Assembly: GCF_009296265.1 (NCBI RefSeq)
Contig: NZ_WBJS01000003.1
Span: 372,001 to 436,000 of the forward strand
Origin: Thioclava sp. JE_KL1
Lineage (GTDB): Bacteria; Pseudomonadota; Alphaproteobacteria; Rhodobacterales; Rhodobacteraceae
Length of the DNA stretch: 64,000 nt
Direction: 5' to 3'
The translations under genes and the position numbers were made by a program. The stretch's first letter is position 1. Each line of letters opens with the position of its first letter. Under the pieces are notes generated by a model. It was not told the DNA's origin and did no database searches. It was given only the letters and a program-made list of their open reading frames with translations. Positions 60,261 through 64,000 of the stretch are shown one piece after another.

Positions 60261-61116
60261 CGCCCTGCCCTTTCATCTTCTTCGCCATCGCGGCCGCCTC
60301 GGCCAGAACGGTCGTATCCAGCCCGGTCTCGTAGCCCAAAGCTTCGAGACGCGCCTGCACCGCCTCCGTCGCAACATTGCCAGCCGCGCCGGGCGCATAG
60401 GGGCATCCGCCCAAACCGCCGACGCAGGCGTCGAATACCCGCAGGCCCATCGCCAGCGAGGCTTCGATATTCTCCAGCGCCCGCCCGGAGGTGTCGTGGA
60501 AATGTCCGGCGAGCTTCTCAGCCGGAACTTCCTCCAACACCGCGCGCAGCATCGCCGTCACGCTTTCGGGCGTACCCTGCCCGATCGTGTCGCCGAGGCT
60601 GATCTCGTAACAGCCCATGTCGCGCAGTTGCTCCGCGACCCGGGCCACGTTCTCCGGCGGCGTTTTCCCATCGAATGGGCAATCCGTGACGACAGAGATG
60701 TAGCCGCGGACTTTCATATTATCGACTTTCGCAGCCTCCATGATCGGCGCGAACCGCTCCAGGCTTTCACTGATCGAACAATTGAGGTTCGCGCGCGAAA
60801 ATCCCTCGGAGGCGGAGGCGAAGATCGAAACCTCATCGACCTTGGCCGCTTTCGCCGCCTCATAGCCTTTCATGTTCGGCGTCAGCGCCGCGTAGGAAAT
60901 ACCGGGGCGGCGCGTGATCCCGGCGAAGACTTCCGCCGAGTCGGCCATTTGCGGCACCCATTTCGGGCTGACGAAAGACCCCACCTCGATCCGGCGGAAC
61001 CCGGCCCGGCTCAGGCAATCGACCAGCGCGATCTTGTCGGAAAGCGCGATCTGGCGCTTTTCGTTCTGCAGCCCGTCACGCGGGGCCATCTCGAAGATTT
61101 CGACGCTCTCAGCCAT
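60253..61116 (-). CDS. liuE: Hydroxymethylglutaryl-CoA lyase
   Basis: A 287-residue TIM-barrel lyase that splits HMG-CoA into acetyl-CoA and acetoacetate, the last step of leucine degradation. EMAPRDGLQNEKR carries the metal-binding Asp and catalytic Arg. HFHDTSGRALEN has the metal-binding His pair. The family signature VGGLGGCPYAPGAAGN contains the catalytic Cys. The ATG at 61116 is preferred to one 42 nt upstream. It overlaps the GST gene upstream by 8 nt and liuC downstream by 8 nt. Confidence 0.95.
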   Translation of the reverse strand: MAESVEIFEMAPRDGLQNEKRQIALSDKIALVDCLSRAGFRRIEVGSFVSPKWVPQMADSAEVFAGITRRPGISYAALTPNMKGYEAAKAAKVDEVSIFASASEGFSRANLNCSISESLERFAPIMEAAKVDNMKVRGYISVVTDCPFDGKTPPENVARVAEQLRDMGCYEISLGDTIGQGTPESVTAMLRAVLEEVPAEKLAGHFHDTSGRALENIEASLAMGLRVFDACVGGLGGCPYAPGAAGNVATEAVQARLEALGYETGLDTTVLAEAAAMAKKMKGQGDV

Positions 61117-61777
61117 TGGTTTGCTCCATCGGGGGCAGCTCGTAGAAATCCTGCGCATACATGCTCGCCCCGCCCTTCGCGACCGCGCGCTGATAGGCAG
61201 GCCGCGCCTCGATCCGGTCGCGATAGGCGGAGATGTTCGGGAAGCTCTCGCGCGGCACGAAGCGGAACATCGCGTCGATATTGAACCCCATCATGCAATC
61301 GGCCGCCGAGAACGTTCCGATCAGCCAGTCGCGCCCGACCAGATGCGCCTCGAGCGCCTTCATCGTCACGCCAAGCCGCTTCGTCTCGAGCGCCATCATC
61401 GCCGGCGAGCGCGCCTCGGGCGGGCGCAGGAAGATGTGCTGAATGTTGAGGCTTTGCAGGATGTTGCCCTGCGTCTCCGCGAAATGCACCCATTCGAGGA
61501 AATCCGCGCGGGTGGGTTCCCCCGTGACCGGGGCCAGCCCCGCCTCGGGCCGCGTCTCGGTCAGGTATTCGACGATCGCGCCGCTCTCGAAGATCGACCG
61601 CCCGTCGACCTCCAGCGCCGGGATGCGCCCGGCGGGCGAGAGTTCGCGAAACTCCGGGCTGCGCAGCGAGCCATCGGTGAGCGACCATGTCTGAAGCTCG
61701 TACTCGAGCCCCATCTCCTCCAGCAGCCACAGCACCCGCATCGAGCGCGCGCCGGGGATGTGATGCAGTCGGATCAT
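61109..61777 (-). CDS. Glutathione S-transferase family protein inside the leucine operon
   Basis: A 222-residue GST. The thioredoxin-like N-terminal domain begins MIRLHHIPGARSMRVLWLLEEMGLEYE and contains the glutathione-binding loop GRIPALEVDGRSIFESGAIVEYL-type block (residues 51-70). The helical C-terminal domain covers about 90-210. It overlaps the carboxylase gene upstream by 4 nt and liuE downstream by 8 nt, so it is an integral member of the operon. It may protect against reactive enone-CoA intermediates, which is only a guess. Confidence 0.88.
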   Translation of the reverse strand: MIRLHHIPGARSMRVLWLLEEMGLEYELQTWSLTDGSLRSPEFRELSPAGRIPALEVDGRSIFESGAIVEYLTETRPEAGLAPVTGEPTRADFLEWVHFAETQGNILQSLNIQHIFLRPPEARSPAMMALETKRLGVTMKALEAHLVGRDWLIGTFSAADCMMGFNIDAMFRFVPRESFPNISAYRDRIEARPAYQRAVAKGGASMYAQDFYELPPMEQTNG

Positions 61778-63690
61778 GCCTCGTCCTCCAGCCGGATGAG
61801 CGCCGCGCCCGCTTCGACCTGCGCGCCCTCAGTCACCAGAACTTCGGCCACCACACCGTCGCGGGCTGCGCGCATCGTGTGTTCCATCTTCATCGCTTCC
61901 ATGATGGCAAGCCGGTCCCCCGCCGCCACCGTATCTCCGGCAGAGACGAAGACCGCCTTCACCAGCCCCGGCATCGGCGCGAGCGTCAGATCGGAAGCGT
62001 CGGCATCTGCCCCGCGCGCCAGCGGGTCGGGGATATCGAAGCGATGCGCGCCATGCAGGAAGATCGTGATCGCCCCGTCCGACTGCGCCATCCGCGCCCC
62101 GGTCTTGGCACCATCCACCCGCCAGCCATCCTCGGCCAGTTGGCACGTATGAGCCTCCTCGCCCAGCTCGACCGTGACATGGCCCGGCCCGTGCACGCGG
62201 ATCGCGGCCTCTTCTTCGAAGGGCACCGCGCGGCGCGGCGACTGCCAGAGGCTGAAGCCGCTCGCGTCACCATCCCAAAGCCCGGCCGCGGCGATCACGG
62301 CCAGCGCTTTTGCGGCAATCGGCGTCTCGGTCGGGGCGGCGAGCGCGTCGATCTCGCGCCCGATCAGCCCGGTATCGACCTTGCCCTGCGCGAAGCCCTC
62401 GTGCCGCGCGAGCCGCGCGAGGAAGGCAAGGTTCGTCACCGTGCCCGCCACTTCCGTCTCTTCCAAAGCCCGCGCGAGCTGCCCCAGCGCGGTCGCCCGC
62501 GTCGGCCCATGGGTGATGACCTTGGCGATCATCGGGTCATACCACGGACTGATCGTGTCGCCGGTGCGCACCCCGGTATCGGCACGGCACCCATCGGCGA
62601 AGCGCAGATGCGAGAGCGTCCCCGTCGCGGGCAGGAAGCCCGCGGGCACGTCTTCCGCATATAGGCGCGCCTCGAACGCGTGGCCGGTGATCGTCAGATC
62701 GTCTTGGGCGCAGGGCAGCGGCTCACCGCTCGCCACCCGCAATTGCCATTCGACCAGATCGACGCCGGTGATCGCCTCGGTCACGGGATGCTCGACCTGC
62801 AGGCGGGTGTTCATCTCCATGAACCAGAACCGATCCGGGCGCAGCCCGTCCGAGCCGTCCACGATGAACTCCACCGTGCCCGCGCCCTTGTAGCCGATCG
62901 CCTCGGCGGCACGGGTGGCCGCCTGCCCCATCGCCTCGCGCATCTCGGGCGTCATGCCCGGCGCCGGGGCCTCTTCGATCACCTTCTGGTGGCGCCGCTG
63001 GAGCGAACAGTCGCGCTCGAACAGATGCACCGCGTCCGCGCCATCGCCGAAGACCTGCACTTCGATATGGCGCGGCGAGCCGATGAATTTCTCGATCAGA
63101 ACGGCGGGATTGCCGAAGGCGGTCTGCGCCTCGCCCTGCGCGGAGGCCAGCGCATCGGCGAATTCGGACGGCGCCTCGACCAGCCGCATACCCTTGCCGC
63201 CGCCCCCCGCAACCGCCTTGATCAGCACCGGATAGCCGATCGTGTCGGCTGCGCCCGCGAGGTGCTCGGGGTCCTGATTGTCGCCATGATAGCCCGGCAC
63301 GACGGGCACGCCCGCCTTCTCCATCAGCGCCTTGGCCGCATCCTTGAGCCCCATCGCGCGGATCGCCTTGGCCGAGGGGCCGATGAAGACCAGCCCAGCC
63401 GCCTCGACGGCATCGACGAAATCGGGGTTCTCCGAGAGGAACCCGTAGCCCGGATGGATCGCCTGCGCGCCGGTCTGTTTGGCGGCGTCGATGATCGCAT
63501 CACCGCGCAGATAGCTGTCTTTCGGCGCGGGGCCGCCAATGGCCACCGCCTCATCGGCCATCGCCACATGGCGCGCCTCGACGTCGGCCTCGGAATAGAC
63601 GGCGACGGTCGCCACGCCCAGTTTGCGTGCGGTTTCGATCACGCGGCAGGCGATCTCCCCGCGATTGGCGATCAGGATCTTGGAAAACAT
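61774..63690 (-). CDS. liuD: Methylcrotonyl-CoA carboxylase biotin-containing alpha subunit
   Basis: A 638-residue biotin-dependent carboxylase subunit. Biotin carboxylase covers about residues 1-445, with MFSKILIANRGEIACRVI at the start, the ATP-binding loop GGGGKGM and the EMNTRLQVEHPVTE block. A linker is followed by the biotinyl domain, whose biotinyl Lys601 lies in EAMKMEHTMRA. The ATG at 63690 (MFSK) has AAGGGGAGA upstream; a longer frame adds 80 residues unlike the family. With the adjacent beta subunit it carboxylates 3-methylcrotonyl-CoA, and BirA (40.0-40.8 kb) would supply its biotin. Confidence 0.94.
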   Translation of the reverse strand: MFSKILIANRGEIACRVIETARKLGVATVAVYSEADVEARHVAMADEAVAIGGPAPKDSYLRGDAIIDAAKQTGAQAIHPGYGFLSENPDFVDAVEAAGLVFIGPSAKAIRAMGLKDAAKALMEKAGVPVVPGYHGDNQDPEHLAGAADTIGYPVLIKAVAGGGGKGMRLVEAPSEFADALASAQGEAQTAFGNPAVLIEKFIGSPRHIEVQVFGDGADAVHLFERDCSLQRRHQKVIEEAPAPGMTPEMREAMGQAATRAAEAIGYKGAGTVEFIVDGSDGLRPDRFWFMEMNTRLQVEHPVTEAITGVDLVEWQLRVASGEPLPCAQDDLTITGHAFEARLYAEDVPAGFLPATGTLSHLRFADGCRADTGVRTGDTISPWYDPMIAKVITHGPTRATALGQLARALEETEVAGTVTNLAFLARLARHEGFAQGKVDTGLIGREIDALAAPTETPIAAKALAVIAAAGLWDGDASGFSLWQSPRRAVPFEEEAAIRVHGPGHVTVELGEEAHTCQLAEDGWRVDGAKTGARMAQSDGAITIFLHGAHRFDIPDPLARGADADASDLTLAPMPGLVKAVFVSAGDTVAAGDRLAIMEAMKMEHTMRAARDGVVAEVLVTEGAQVEAGAALIRLEDEA

Positions 63691-63710
63691 GTCGGTCTCC
63701 CCTTTGAGAG

Positions 63711-63813
63711 CGTCGGAGGGGGCGCTGCCCCCGCTCCTGCGGAGCCCCCCGGGATATTTCGGCCAAGTCGAAGCTTTGAACTTCCTCTTGGTCCAAATAT
63801 CCCCGCCGGAGGC
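63711..63813. repeat. Compound hairpin element between liuB and liuD
   Basis: In a 130-nt gap between two operon genes lie several inverted repeats. GGGGGCGCTGCCCCC spans about 63718-63732, and GCTCC-TGC-GGAGC spans about 63733-63745. A 23-bp imperfect stem pairs GGGATATTTCGGCCAAG-type sequence (63751-63773) with 63781-63803 around a 7-nt loop. The end (63795-63813) is identical over 19 nt to the left part of the terminator region at 37434-37452. The arrangement recalls mosaic intergenic repeats seen across Rhodobacterales genomes. Confidence 0.6.
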
Positions 63814-63820
63814 ATGAAAG

Positions 63821-64000
63821 TTACATTCTGAACAGGCCGAAGCGGGTCGGCTCGATCGGAGCGTTGAGCGCGGCGGAGAGCGAGAGCGCCAGCACGTCGC
63901 GCGATTTGCGCGGGTCGATGATGCCGTCATCCCAGAGCCGCGCCGAGGCGTAGAGCGGATGCGACTGGCGCTCGAACATCTCGATGGTGGGGCGCTTGAA
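63821..64000 (-). CDS. liuB: Methylcrotonyl-CoA carboxylase beta subunit, C-terminal fragment (runs off window)
   Basis: Only the last 59 residues are in the window. They begin [19 protein letters not shown] and contain [18 protein letters not shown] and end [10 protein letters not shown], the typical carboxyl-terminus of the carboxyltransferase subunit of 3-methylcrotonyl-CoA or related acyl-CoA carboxylases. The assignment to methylcrotonyl-CoA follows from the neighbouring liuD, liuE and liuC genes. The stop TAA is at 63821-63823, 130 nt before liuD. Confidence 0.9.
   Translation of the reverse strand, partial: FKRPTIEMFERQSHPLYASARLWDDGIIDPRKSRDVLALSLSAALNAPIEPTRFGLFRM

Overview
This 64 kb window is GC-rich, densely packed chromosome from an alphaproteobacterium, most likely a Rhodobacterales member (Rhodobacter/Paracoccus/Thioclava-like). 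The evidence is gene content and order: an F1 ATP synthase operon (atpHAGDC) separate from F0 genes, a long nuo operon with alphaproteobacterial accessory genes that runs on into birA-coaX-rnj, two gap genes, an mmsA gene with a divergent LysR regulator, and a leucine-degradation (liu/mcc) operon. No rRNA, tRNA, insertion sequence, prophage, CRISPR array or replication origin was seen.

Layout. 1-5.0 kb: the edge of an exopolysaccharide/protein-sorting locus (exosortase fused to an EpsI-like domain, GT4 glycosyltransferase, ExoY-like sugar transferase, metallophosphatase). 5.1-8.3 kb: TM2 protein, a heme-dependent N-demethylase-like protein, a DUF6314-like protein, purB and a 50-aa secreted Cys peptide. 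8.4-12.0 kb: a lone FliG-like gene, then two gap paralogs of different cofactor type flanking a 47-aa membrane protein; 14-bp LacI-like palindromes precede both. 12.2-16.7 kb: YfdX protein, coaD, CBS protein, lysR/mmsA. 16.7-22.0 kb: H-type lectin and atpHAGDC. 22.4-30.1 kb: methyltransferase, gloB, LysE exporter, two tandem TPR-sulfotransferases, HPP-CBS membrane protein. 30.4-37.4 kb: clpA, M23 peptidase, cation/proton antiporter, DEAD-box helicase. 37.5-59.2 kb (minus strand): nuoABCDE-x-x-F-x-x-x-G-x-HI-x-JKLMN-birA-coaX-rnj, one near-continuous transcription unit in which many genes overlap by 1-11 nt. 59.5-64 kb (minus strand): liuB-liuD-GST-liuE-liuC.

How it fits together. The window holds core energy metabolism: complex I, F1-ATPase, triose-phosphate interconversion in both directions, and amino-acid breakdown feeding acyl-CoA. 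The strongest integrative signal is a palindrome family (TGTTWNCG-centred) found twice before the first gap, once before the second gap, and in a weaker form upstream of atpH. It suggests control by one LacI-family carbon/energy regulator of the CceR/PckR type. The least explained feature is the set of seven non-core genes inside the nuo operon. One encodes a membrane protein whose C-terminal helix-hairpin-helix domain is a close copy of an extra domain on NuoE.
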